From NCBI GenBank assembly GCA_951217055.1, contig OX578276.1:153831482-153895481 (forward strand): 64,000 nt of DNA. Reading direction: 5' to 3'. The notes beneath the pieces are model-generated. The model did no database searches. It saw only the letters and a program-made list of their open reading frames with translations, and had not been told where the DNA came from. A program made the translations under genes and the position numbers. Source of the DNA: Gerris lacustris. Its lineage: Eukaryota > Arthropoda > Insecta > Hemiptera > Gerridae. Shown piece after piece: positions 11,619 through 21,274 of the stretch (positions within the stretch are counted from its first letter, which is position 1; each line of letters opens with the position of its first letter).

Positions 11619-13192
11619 TCTAGGGGCATAGCGTACACCCCCGCTGCCCCCGCGGTGTGGGGGGCCCCGGGCTTAGAGGGGCCCCAAGCGATTATTAGAA
11701 AAAAAATGCTCTAGGGAGCTTCTTGGATGAGGTTTCGATGAGTTCGTATTATAACTAATTAAAGGCCCCTTTCTTAATAGGACATAAGACTAATCTTATT
11801 TTTTTTGTCTTATTCTAATATTTATATATTGGGCCCCGCGTTTAACCCTTAAATGCTAATGGTAGTCGAATCAACGAGCAAAGTTTGAACCTTAACCTTT
11901 TACACTCGTATGCGATGGTGATGTGTACCCCATCCTTCTGCAGTGCTTGCACTGGTTAGTAACACACCTGTACATAGATACACTCGTTTTCTGGCGAATT
12001 CTCGTCAAGGCTACTTCGTCGATTCGACTAACGTTTCGTAATAAACGTAGGGAATTAATTGGTAGTCGAATGAGCCTATAGCCTGGGAAAATGGGCCTGG
12101 GGCAAGGGGCAATAGGCCTAGGGGTAAGGGGCAATGGGCCAAGGTAGTTGGCCTTGGGCCAGAGACCAGTGGCCGATTATCTGGGGCCTGAAGCACTTAG
12201 CGAAGGGCCTAGGGCTTTTGGCCTGGGGCATGGGACCTGGTGCATTAATGTTCACTCAATTTCAAATCCTTCTGATGTTCCTACTAAATTATTTGTCATC
12301 AAATGTTTGTATATCTCACTAAAAGATTTAATAATGAGTTCTTAATAGTTTTCTCTTTATAAAAGTGTAGTTTCAACCTAAAAAATGTATTTTCTGCATA
12401 TGTTAGTCGAATCGACGAAGGCTTAGTAATACCAGCCATCCAATTACCATTAGCAGTTAAGAGTTAAAAAAGATACGATAACCTAAAAATGTTTTTATAA
12501 TTTTTGAGAAAATATAATAATCTTAAAATCGCTTACTTATTTTATGCAAGACACCGAAGAATTCCGGATTTATTTCGAAGATTCCAAGAATAATAATATA
12601 AAAAATTGTATGATCACAACTCATAATGCCATTAAAGAACGGCGGGTTATTCCTTTGTGTTTTATTCTAGGAAATATTTACAGCCATCTTAATATTATCA
12701 CACCATATCGCTGCTGTTTTCGTATAATTTTATCAAACTCTCTTATCCTTTATTTCTGCAGACTAATTCCCGATTTTTTCAAAAAACAACTAATAGGAAA
12801 TGGTGCACCTGTTTATCCTTGGGCTTAATTTCAAGCTGTAGGTTTCGGAATAGACACACCACATTCAAGTTACAATTGAAATTCATATTTTATGATTTTG
12901 TCTGTTTCCCTTAGCAAATAATAATTATAATTTGATTTAAATTAAAATTTAATCTTTCCGTAGTATGAATACTACCAAAATCATAAAATATGAATTTCTA
13001 ATTGATTGTACTAGGTACAGGTACTAATTGGGTACTTAGTACCCAATACTACTATAATTATAATTATTACTATAATTATAAGCGTTATTTCTCGGTCTAG
13101 ATCTATGTCATTAATGTTGACTTCTCAGATTTGTGGAAAATTGAAAGCTTAAATTCGGGACAAGGTATCATTAACGTCAGAGAAAATCATTC

Positions 13193-13264
13193 TCTTGCGT
13201 AGCTTAGTTGGTAGAGCGCTATACTGGAAATATAGAGGCCTGTGGTTCAAATCCCAGCGCTGGA
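13193..13264 (+). tRNA. tRNA-Ser(GGA)-like sequence inside a dispersed repeat
   Basis: The 72 nt fold as a tRNA: acceptor TCTTGCG/CGCTGGA (6 of 7 pairs), a D arm with A-box-like GCTTAGTTGGTAGAGC, and a perfect anticodon arm CTATA-CTGGAAA-TATAG giving anticodon GGA. T loop TTCAAAT is present but the T stem has two mismatches. The flank GTGTATTTTTCTCTGTCTG and TTATAATTTGATTTAA recurs with the copies at 56922-56996 and near 31470, so this is a repeat-borne tRNA relative. Whether it makes a functional tRNA is doubtful. Confidence 0.5.
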
Positions 13265-13732
13265 GTGTATTTTTCTCTGTCTGTTTCCCTTAGTAAATAA
13301 TAATTATAATTTGATTTAAGTTACAATTGAGTTAATTGTCTATAATGTCTTTAATGTTTGTAGCACATATTGGTTTGACTTTTCCTGATATTTTTATGAT
13401 TTTTAAATATCATTCTAATACTTCTAAAACTTAACTTGTTTTAATGATTTTAAGCTTGCAATACTCACTCCAGTACACGAGTATAAACAGTTTCAACATG
13501 TTTTACAAATTGTTCAACTGGTGGTTGTTTACTCTTTGTTTTCGATTTTAACAAAATTTTAATTATTTTCATCAATATCTCTAAAAGAAACTAGATTTTT
13601 GCTGGGAAAACAACTTTTATGATTAGATTCGTTTTAACATATTTTTCCGGTTTTCAAGGGGTAGAGAAATACTTTCTCTATACACCTTAGGTCCCTCCTT
13701 CCGCTCCCTCCTACCGATCTATTTTTAATATA

Positions 13733-13830
13733 TATGTGTGTGTGTGTGTGTGTGTGAGTGAGTGAGTGAGAGAGTGTGTGTGTGTGTTTTGGGGCCCACT
13801 TCGTCATCTTGCGGGGGGGGGGGGGGGGGC
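13733..13830 (+). repeat. (TG)n/(GA)n tract and long G run
   Basis: A TGTGTG stretch changes to GTGAGTGAGTGAG, then GTGTGTG, followed at about 13812-13829 by an uninterrupted G run. The G run sits just inside the right end of the hAT-like element, as in several other elements in this window. Confidence 0.85.
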
Positions 13831-13947
13831 GATTTTTTCGGTTACGCCCCTGTGTCCTTCTATTGATTGCATTAATATCTTGTTTTGTGTTCCAAGTCTG
13901 TTTTTGACATGTTTATAGTCTGGGCTAACTTTACTATTTAATTAATA

Positions 13948-14534
13948 GTCAGGGTGCCCATAGGCAAAAAAGTCAATTATACATACTCTTTCCAAACCTT
14001 TTTGAATGGCTTGTTTAGGCCAAGTCTGACCCCTTTTTCCTCTGTGACTTTTTTTGGTTTTGGGGTGTTTTTCATTATTTGGGCCCTATAACATTGACGC
14101 CTCAGACTGGAAAATAGGAAAAAGTTCTGCGTCAGACAATATTTAAATGTTGAGTTATAGGGTTCAAATAATGTATCTTGAGAAAATCAGCTGGTTATTA
14201 ATCATTAATTAATAATAATTAATATTAATTACCTGTTACTGTTAATTATTATTATTTAATATTAATTACTATCCACCTGATTTTCTCAAGATACATTATT
14301 TGAACCCTATAACTCAATATTTTAATATTGTCTGACGCAGAACTTTTTCCGATTTTCCAGTCTGAGGCGTCAAAGTTTATAGGGTTACTTCATTATAGGG
14401 CCCAAATAATGAAAAACGCCCCAAAACCAAATAAAGTCACAGAGGAAAACGGTGTCAGACTTGGCCTAAACAAGCCTAAACAAGGTTTGGAAAGAGTATG
14501 TATAATTGATTTTTTTGCCTATGGGCACCCTGAC
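13948..14534. mobile_element. Foldback MITE with ~265-bp arms, TA target site
   Basis: The ends GTCAGGGTGCCCATAGGC and its complement are flanked by TA (13946-13947, 14535-14536). Pairing continues for about 265 bp through the arms (for example ACTCTTTCCAAACC, GTCACAGAGG, AACTCAATATTT/AAATGTTGAGTT, CTCAAGATACATTATTTGAA), leaving a ~60-bp AT-rich loop near 14210-14268. It lies within Gypsy gag sequence. The TA duplication suggests Tc1/mariner mobilisation, but no transposase is present. Confidence 0.82.
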
Positions 14535-14539
14535 TATAA

Positions 14540-15310
14540 ATTTCATTTGCTTTGAGATTTCTTGGAGAAGTTTAGTGCGTATTTCCGAGTCTGTGAGTTC
14601 ACGAATAAATTGTAGTGTTAAAAAAATTTCCGAGACAGACTTACCACAATCACAAGAAAAACAAACAGTGATTGGTTAACTGTTTTAAATTAGGAGCGAA
14701 ATCGACGATGGATTCTCCGTGTTTCTGAACACGAGAGATAGAGGTGTGCTGAGTCATCCATATACTCGGTTTCGGGTCGACATAGTTATTTAGTATTTCG
14801 ACAAAGTCATTGTGCTCCATCTCGAGTGGTTTGTTTGGAGCGGCCAGTTCATATATTTGTTCATATGTAATGTAGGGACTCAGGGCGTGCAAAAAAAAAT
14901 ACGAGATTTTATTTTATCCAACGAAATTTTCTTCAACTCCATATATAAGTCTAGTCTTGTTATGAAATTTGAAAATGTTTTATTTTCATTAAATGGTGTG
15001 AAATGAATATTTGCAGCAAGGGAAGGTTCTTTGTTTACATTGTGGTTATCATGAAAACCGCTGAGTCATGTCTCCTCTTCTGTTAAATTATTCCTAATTT
15101 CGGTTGCAATATTTTTGATTATAATATCAGATTCTTCTATTTTATCTCTGTACTTAATTTCTGTATCTGATTCCTTTTCATCTTTAGTTAGGGTATCAAT
15201 TTCGTTTTGAATATTTAAATATTTTGTACAATTTTCCTCTAAAATTGATAACCTATTATCTACCTCAGTTAATAAATAATTTATCAGATTTAATAATTTA
15301 GTAAAAATGT
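14540..15310 (-). pseudogene. Gypsy gag remnant
   Basis: From 15310 the minus strand reads an acidic coiled-coil-like segment (TEVDNRLSILEENC...IQNEIDTLTKDE) ending in a stop near 15066. A second frame follows with FTPFNENKTFSNFITRLDLY, a typical Gypsy capsid start, then ITYEQIYELAAPNKPLEM and DFVEILNNYVDPKPS...RVQKHGESIVDF, the conserved capsid C-terminal block. It is interrupted by a frameshift near 14893 and by the insertion at 13948-14534. Part of the same decayed element as the pol fragments downstream. Confidence 0.82.
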
Positions 15311-15825
15311 GCTTTTAATACGCACTATTGTTTCTTTAGTAGTTGTGTCATCCTCGTCGCCAATTAATATGTACAAAAGTAACTTATTGAGTCATTTATT
15401 TCTAAACACAATCTGATTCATATATAAAATGTAACCGTTAAGAAGGTTTCAATCAGGTAAATAATGACAATAAGACATATCCCTAAATAATATAAATAAA
15501 TATGTATCAACCTCTATCCAATATAAAATTCTACATTCATCTCAAAAGCTGTGATAAATAATTTTTATTTGAAATTCTGCAGAATTGAATCACGGTTCGT
15601 TTTATGTTTCAAAAGATACTATTCTCAAAGCGATCGTTAAGTAACGTTTTGACTACATCATCAAATTCCTTGATAAGTAAGGTTTCACTATGGATTTTAT
15701 GCCATGCTGTAGTAGTTAAAAGACTTCTCAAACTTCAGGCTAAAACTGAGGTGTTTGAAAACTGGAAGGTCGAATCATCCAGAATTAATTTATAATAGTG
15801 CTATGTGTACCCTGTAGTAATAGTT
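15311..15825. other. Unassigned AT-rich DNA
   Basis: No gene or bounded repeat was recognised. It could hold a decayed 5' LTR of the Gypsy element, but no second LTR is available to test that. Confidence 0.4.
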
Positions 15826-15855
15826 CTTAATGAGAAGGTGGATCCTTAAGGGTAA

Positions 15856-17188
15856 AGCCGCGTCCACACCGGACGCGCATCGTGTTTGCAAACAAGGATG
15901 CGCGGCCGGTGTGGACGCGCATCGTGTTTGCAAACAAGGATGCGCGGCCGGTGTGGACGCGCATCGTGTTTGCAAACAAGGATGCGCGGCCGGTGTGGAC
16001 GCGCATCGTGTTTGCAAACAAGGATGCGCGGCCGGTGTGGACGCGCATCGTGTTTGCAAACAAGGATGCGCGGCCGGTGTGGACGCGCATCGTGTTTGCA
16101 AACAAGGATGCGCGGCCGGTGTGGACGCGCATCGTGTTTGCAAACAAGGATGCGCGGCCGGTGTGGACGCGCATCGTGTTTGCAAACAAGGATGCGCGGC
16201 CGGTGTGGACGCGCATCGTGTTTGCAAACAAGGATGCGCGGCCGGTGTGGACGCGCATCGTGTTTGCAAACAAGGATGCGCGGCCGGTGTGGACGCGCAT
16301 CGTGTTTGCAAACAGGGATGCGCGGCCGGTGTGGACGCGCATCGTGTTTGCAAACAGGGATGCGCGGCCGGTGTGGACGCGCATCGTGTTTGCAAACAGG
16401 GATGCGCGGCCGGTGTGGACGGCACCGCGCGCACGAACGAATGCTTGTTTGTGTTCGCGGGTGCTCCGGGTGGAGTCGGTACATCAAAGGATGTTTGCTG
16501 TTTGTGCGCGTTTGGTGTGGACGCTTTTTGAGCAAACTCCTTGAGCATACGCAAACAGCCTGTGGTTCATAAATCCAGCCTGTGGTTGGTAAATCCAATA
16601 TTAAAAATAACCGGATTAAATAGATAAATATATACATGACATAAAAGTCCAAAAATGCGTCATACTATTTTTTAAAATAATTATATTGCTTCCAAGCTTA
16701 TTACTTAAGGTACTATGCCTATGGGCCCTCATAAGACGAAATATTACATTGATATTCATATTTTTTCCACCAAAAGAACAGATTTCTATTTGTATACATT
16801 TCCATATGTTTTGGCGTTGTATTTTTGTAGAAATAATAATCTAAAATCAGGGATGATCGAGGAGAAAGTTTGTTTGACATCCAGACTCTTCGTCTTCTTT
16901 CACTATTGCCATGTTTTACTAACTCACCAATGATAATAAATAAGCCGGCGCTTATACAGCGTTTTGATAGAACCATATTACAAATTTAATGCAAGTGCAA
17001 TATAGTTTTATTTAGTACTTGATGATGTAGTGTTAAAGAAAATAATGAAAAATGACTGGGAACAAGGACAAACGTTTGAAAACACCTGTTTGTCAAGAAT
17101 GCGCGTCCGGTGTAGACGTCATGTTTGCAGTTGTTTGCAATCGTTTGCAAACCCTGTTTGCGAATGCGCGTTTGGTGTGTACGAGGCT
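15856..17188. mobile_element. PIF/Harbinger-type MITE nested in a hairpin, TAA target duplication
   Basis: Ends AGCCGCGTCCACACC and, inverted, AGCCTCGTACACACC are flanked by TAA at 15853-15855 and 17189-17191. A 3-bp TWA duplication with AG(G)C-type ends is the PIF/Harbinger hallmark. Further sub-terminal GCGTCCGGTGTGGACG-like motifs occur near 16515-16526 and 17102-17117. The left third is a 13-copy 42-bp minisatellite. No transposase is present. Confidence 0.72.
15868..16425 (+). repeat. 42-bp GC-rich minisatellite, 13 copies
   Basis: The phrase CGTGTTTGCAAACA starts at 15881 and recurs every 42 bp up to 16385, 13 times. The first ten units have AAACAAGGATG and the last three AAACAGGGATG; otherwise they are nearly identical. 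Because 42 is a multiple of 3, several frames on both strands stay open as repetitive peptides, but this follows from the repeat length and is not evidence of coding. Each unit carries several CpGs and an internal TGTTTGCAAACA palindrome. Confidence 0.95.
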
Positions 17189-17442
17189 TAAGAAGAAAAT
17201 ATGACTAAGTCATGTAGTGAGGCAACGTTTCGGCTACACGAGCCATTTTATTGCCGAAACGTTGCCTCACTACATGAATTAGTCATATTTTCTTCTTACC
17301 CTTAAGCATCCACCTTCTTATTAAGTGTAAACATTATGTTTATATGATAAAATATGAAGTGTTAGTGGAGGTTCATCTTGAAATGTTGAAAGAATAGTCT
17401 CTCCTTGTTCTTTAAACTTTCCATTATGTTTATAGTTAATTA

Positions 17443-17921
17443 ACCTTCACCCCGCGCGGGGCTTATGCTAAGTATTAATGCCTATGTTTTCTATTATCAT
17501 TTAGGCCTAGCAATTAAATGAAATGCCTAAATAGTTTTGTAGCCAAAGCCTAGGAAGAGAATTAAGATTATATTATTCATAATTAATTCTATTATTAAGA
17601 ATATAATACTCTTCAAATCGCAGTTTGGACTCTATTTATATATATTTAAAAAAATAGCCAATCGAAATGAAGTAATACAGTAATAGATAACAATGCTAAA
17701 AAGAAAATTATACAGTAAAAACCAATCAGACTGGGAAGTCATAAATCAATCAAACATTGGTGCATTAATTTAATTACCAGTCTCTTCTCTCAATACGGTA
17801 GCTGCACCAGTAAATATATTGGTCGGATTCGGTTTTCGGAATGTATAAAATGAAAAAATTATCCTAAAATTTTGTAATTCGGACCAATGTACAGACAAAA
17901 CTTTAATTTTATATATATAGA
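17443..17921 (-). mobile_element. Degraded non-autonomous Helitron, minus orientation
   Basis: On the minus strand it begins at 17921 with TCTATATATATAAAATTAAA and runs through GTTTTGTCTGTACATTGGTC and ATTTTATACATTC, as does the better copy at 33902-35103. It ends near 17443 with the hairpin CCCCGCGCGGGG and GTGAAGG, where the intact copy has GTGAAAGCTAG. The terminal CTAG has decayed. It is shorter than the intact copy, with an internal deletion. Confidence 0.65.
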
Positions 17922-18121
17922 TTACCTGGTAATTAGAAATTATGAACCTTAATCTCACGGTTGATATAGTGTACGGTAATAGTAGTGTATGACGATTATG
18001 ATAATGATTCTGCATTATAGTTTCATTATCATGAAGCCCGGTTCTAGTCGCGTAAACGGCAACTAATTAATCCTGAATGTAGTGTTGGATCATTTAGGGT
18101 AATATAATGAACTTTCATTTA

Positions 18122-18674
18122 AGCCGAGTTTACACGATCCAAGTTGACTTGAACCAAATCAATTTTGACGCTACTTGGATCGTGTAAACAGGTTATTAAA
18201 GTCAACTTGGAAATCCAAGATGAGTTAGACGTTATTTGATCTAAGTAGACTTGGATGGCGTCAACCATATGATTATGACAAGAAAGCTGTCAAAAATGAG
18301 AAACGTTGTGACGGATTTGTTTATAAGAAGGGTATTGACAGCTTTTATTTCTTTTAAATTTTTGTTTTTATTCCTTTGCTTCTAAATGGTTTTTTGACAA
18401 GTTCCCCTACTTAGACCAAGTATACTTGGATCGTGTAAAATCTGCATCAAAATTTCATTTCACTTTTACCAAGTAGATTTGATCAAAATTACTTGGTCCA
18501 AGTCTACTTGGATCGTGTAAACCCGTCTTTAATGATTTTTGACAAGTTCCCCTACTTGGACCAATTATACTTGGATCGTGTAAACACTGCATCAAAAATT
18601 CATTTTTATTTTGACCAAGTGGATTTTATTAAAGTTACTTGGTCCAAGTCAACTTGGATCGTGTAGACGCGCCT
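18122..18674. mobile_element. PIF/Harbinger-type MITE, TTA target duplication
   Basis: Ends AGCCGAGTTTACACGATCC and, inverted, AGGCGCGTCTACACGATCC are flanked by TTA (18119-18121, 18675-18677). Internally ACTTGGATCGTGTAAAC-like ends recur near 18175, 18420, 18510 and 18570, so the TIR motif has been re-duplicated inside. It lies within what would be intron 1 of the homeobox-like gene, about 60 bp beyond the splice donor. Confidence 0.78.
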
Positions 18675-18734
18675 TTATGTGGCAACACTTCACTTGGATT
18701 TGATTATGTAACTAAATGTTTAAGTGTTGTTTAC

Positions 18735-19038
18735 CTGGTAATGGGAAGCTGTGAACATTATGTTTATTATGGTTGTTATGAGGTAACGAGAGTATACGAT
18801 CCACACCGAAGTTAAGTTGAGGTTTGACTTCGTGAGATGGTACTTGATCACTACCGGAAACACAAGCATCCCGAGTAATACTCCTTGTGGTACACTCCGC
18901 GTCCACTGTCCTCCGATCTAATGATTCACTACACTCCATCATCGAACCACGACTAGAACTCTCATCCGTGTATTGACTACTTGATAAACAACCGACACCG
19001 ATCTTGTGCTGGATCGACTCGATCGATTCCATATCCAT
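18735..19038 (-). CDS. First coding exon of a probable H2.0/HLX-like homeobox gene (partial)
   Basis: The minus strand opens with ATG at 19036-19038 in favourable context (CATCATGGA) and runs 101 codons without a stop to a donor CAG|GTAAAC (GT at 18733-18734), in phase 1. The peptide is Ser-rich and acidic, then HEVKPQLNFGVDRILSLPH and a His/Asn patch. KFGIDRILS/NFGVDRILS-type motifs are found N-terminal to the homeodomain in H2.0/HLX proteins; related short motifs occur in other NK-like classes. Base composition is clearly richer in GC than the surroundings. No homeodomain exon is visible at lower coordinates within this window, so intron 1 must be longer than 18 kb or the gene is broken. 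Identity is from motif memory; the exon structure is seen. Confidence 0.55.
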
Positions 19039-19200
19039 GATGTACTCGGACTACCTGAGAAACGATCACGGAGACGGTAAAAGTCTCGGTTGGTCAGATT
19101 GGATGCAGCCCCGGGTGGGAGGAGCCACAATACGACCAATCAGATCTCTCTCTTCCCTTCCCCATCTCAAGATAAGATGAGAGTTGATCTTAAACACTCT
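19039..19200 (-). promoter_or_regulatory. Probable promoter/5'UTR of the homeobox-like exon
   Basis: Directly upstream of the ATG on the minus strand lies a GC-richer stretch with GGCTCCTCCCACCC (KLF/Sp-like) near 19112-19125, a CCAAT box in the form CTGATTGGTCG near 19133-19143, and a second CCAAT at about 19100. No TATA box is evident, which fits a developmental-gene promoter. Assignment depends on the exon call. Confidence 0.4.
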
Positions 19201-19389
19201 GGTACATCCCTCTTTAAATTACAAATATAAAATTACATCCCGACTCAAATACATTTTTAAGAGGGGGGGGGGGGGGGGTTAATTTAGACTTAAGGATTTT
19301 AATCCACTTTTATAACACCAATTTCCGCCGCCAGATTCTATTAAATCTAGATCTTCCGAGAACAAATATACGGTTTCGGATATAAGTTT

Positions 19390-19940
19390 CGGAATCATTA
19401 TAGGGACCATTCACAAGACTTTAGAGAGTTGCACACAATAGAAGTCATTATAGGGGGATCATTATCTTGAGAGTTTTTCATAAAAAAAAGTCATTATAGG
19501 GATCATTCTCTAGGGAGTTGCACATAATAAATGCCATTATAGGGATCATTCTCTAGAAAGATATTCATCATGAAAGACATTATAGGGATCATTCTGTAGA
19601 GAGTTAATCATAATAAATGTCATTATGGGGATCATCCTCTAGAGAGTTGCTCATAATTAAAGTCATTATAGGGATAATTCGCTTGAGAGTTATTCATAAT
19701 AAAAGTCATTAAGGGATCATTCTGTAGTAAGTTATTCATAATAAACGTCATTATAGGGACATTCTCTAGAGAGTTGCCCTTATAAATGTCATTATTGGGA
19801 TCATTCTCTAGAGAGTTGCTTATAATAAATGTAATTATTGGGATCATTCTCTAGAGAGTTGCTTATAATAAATGTAATTATTGGGATCATTCTCTAGAGA
19901 GTTGCTCATAATAGGTCATTATAAGAATCATGCTTTAGAG
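19390..19940 (+). repeat. ~43-bp tandem array (GTCATTATAGGGATCATTCT...), about 13 copies
   Basis: Units of about 42-46 bp carry CATTATAGGGATCATTC, CTCTAGAGAGTTG and CATAATAAA. The palindrome CTCTAGAG is the best conserved part. The array is interrupted by the element at 19941-21251, resumes at 21252-21274, is interrupted again by 21275-23594 and ends at about 23630. Confidence 0.92.
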
Positions 19941-21251
19941 CAGTGTTTCCCAAATTTTTTTAGCCCGCGCCAAAGTATAAAGAAATAGCCAGAAACCACG
20001 ACACACTATAAAGAAATAGCTAGAAACCGCGACACACTATAAAGAAATAGCCAGAAACCGCGACACACTATAAAGAAATAGCCAGAAACCACAACACACT
20101 ATAAAGAAATAGTCAGAAACCACAACACACTATAAAGAAATAGCCAGAAACCGCGACACACTATAAAGAAATAGTCAGAAACCACAACACACTAAAAAGA
20201 AATAGCCAGAAACCGCGACACACTATAAAGAAATAGTCAGAAACCACAACACACTATAAAGAAATAGCCAATAGATTCTTTATCACACATTATTATTATT
20301 ATTTTATGCAGGGCCGCCGCGAGCTTTCCTGGACCCCATGTCTAAAGGTCTACTGGGCTCCCCACTCCCCACTGATGAGGGGGGGGGGGGGGGGGGGAGG
20401 GAATTTTGAAAATTATCCATCATACACAGTTATTATGATTTTTATGGAATCACTTACAAAAAGGTTAATAAATACTTGATAGTAATACTCATCTGAGTCC
20501 AGGAGCCAAAGATTTGAGCACCCGTGGTTTCTCTAGATTGGTAACAGTAACAGTGCGTAAAAACTATCTAGTTTTTCTTTTGTGCTAAAGCTTGAAAGCC
20601 TGTCAAGTGACCGGCCATGGATAGACACCTATCAATGCAGACACTTAAACAGGAGTGTCGTTGCATTTTGTAATTTTCAAAGTACTTATGAACTAAATTA
20701 AAAATGACTCGTGTCTTGTGGTCTCAGGGAGGTCTTTGCAAAACAGGAATTATTGTTCAAAAATAGATTTTTCATTAATAAATCGTACAAAAGTGACGGT
20801 ACTTCTTCAGATTGTTACTCCCCTATGTTATAGAATAAAAATGACTTTGACTAAATAATTTTAAGAAAATGGGATGTTTAGTTCATTGTACTTTGGGACA
20901 AAGGAATATCCCACTTCTGTTTTGATAAGGTGAGTGACAGTTTAAAGAAGAACATTCCGTACACCTTCTTTAGATTGCTACTCCCCTCTGTTTTTTGTAA
21001 GGGGAGTAACAATCTAAAGAAGTTAGTAGAATGAGTTCCTTGTGGTTTTCAATTCTATAGAAGTTGGATCAGTTAAGGAAATAAAAGCCTCACTTAAGCA
21101 ATATTTTGATCCCTCCTTGTATTATTCCCAAGCTAAAATCATAATTTCTTTTAATATATTAATCATTAAATCATTTAGTTTCCAGATTTCTTTTCTATAA
21201 TAATAAATTAAGACCCTTCCGGCCTCGCGGCACAGACTTTGGGAAACCCTG
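19941..21251. mobile_element. hAT-type non-autonomous element inserted in the 43-bp array
   Basis: Ends CAGTGTTTCCCAAA and, inverted, CAGGGTTTCCCAAAG match the hAT (Charlie/Tip-like) terminal style. Flanks CTTTAGAG and CTTTTGAT are 6/8 identical and restore an array unit when joined, which fits an aged 8-bp duplication. The interior holds a 33-bp minisatellite, a G run near 20379-20397, and an inverted pair around GTAACAATCTAAAGAAG near 20800-21020. No transposase frame. Confidence 0.75.
19975..20275 (+). repeat. 33-bp minisatellite, about 9 copies
   Basis: The unit CACTATAAAGAAATAGCCAG + AAACCGCGACA is repeated with CGCG/CACAA alternation. It lies next to the left end of the hAT-type element. 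Confidence 0.92.
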
Positions 21252-21274
21252 CTTTTGATAGTTGTTCATAATAA

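Larger units (their letters stand above)
11621..13852. mobile_element. hAT-like element inserted in Gypsy gag
   Basis: The ends are TAGGGGCATAGCG and, inverted, CAGGGGCGTAACC. They are flanked by TGTCATTC (11613-11620) and TGTCCTTC (13853-13860), a 7/8 match to an 8-bp duplication. Gypsy coding sequence lies on both sides. The interior has no transposase: it holds a GC-rich GGGCC-type minisatellite (12065-12240) flanked by inverted GTTAGTCGAATCGACGAAG segments, a tRNA-like sequence, a (TG)n tract and a G run next to the right end. An 8-bp TSD with CAGGGGCGTA termini suggests hAT. Confidence 0.65.
8470..15310 (-). mobile_element. Decayed Gypsy-type LTR retrotransposon split by three insertions
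   Basis: Reading the minus strand from 15310 to 8470 gives, in the usual order, gag-like sequence, CCHC zinc knuckle, retropepsin, reverse transcriptase, RNase H and the start of integrase. Stops and frameshifts occur in most segments, so it is inactive. The coding order continues across three younger insertions at 13948-14534, 11621-13852 and about 9361-10138. LTRs were not found: the 3' side ends abruptly near 8470 and the 5' side near 15310. The PR-RT-RH-INT order with a C-terminal integrase fits Ty3/Gypsy rather than Copia. Confidence 0.85.
15826..17325. mobile_element. Small hairpin element (about 165 bp) split by a Harbinger MITE
   Basis: Left part 15826-15855 (CTTAATGAGAAGGTGGAT...) pairs with right end 17296-17325. 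Beyond the inner insertion the hairpin continues as GAAGAAAATATGACTAA, TCATGTAGTGAGGCAACG and TTTCGG, paired with their complements around a 20-bp loop near 17232-17252. With 15856-17191 removed, the sequence closes into an almost perfect ~165-bp hairpin. It is non-coding and foldback-like. Family unknown. Confidence 0.8.

Noticed and set aside
12544..12828. 94-codon plus-strand frame
   Set aside because: Lies inside the hAT-like insertion in Gypsy gag, AT-rich, no recognisable motif or splice context.
8470..15310. An active retrotransposon or endogenous retrovirus with env
   Set aside because: Several stops and frameshifts, three insertions, no LTR pair, and nothing env-like was found.
15868..16425. 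CRISPR-like regular spacing
   Set aside because: Units are contiguous 42-bp repeats with no unique spacers, in eukaryotic DNA.
15790..16652. Several overlapping 185-268-codon open frames on both strands
   Set aside because: They all come from the 42-bp repeat, whose length is a multiple of three, so frames stay open by construction. No start context or domain supports a protein.
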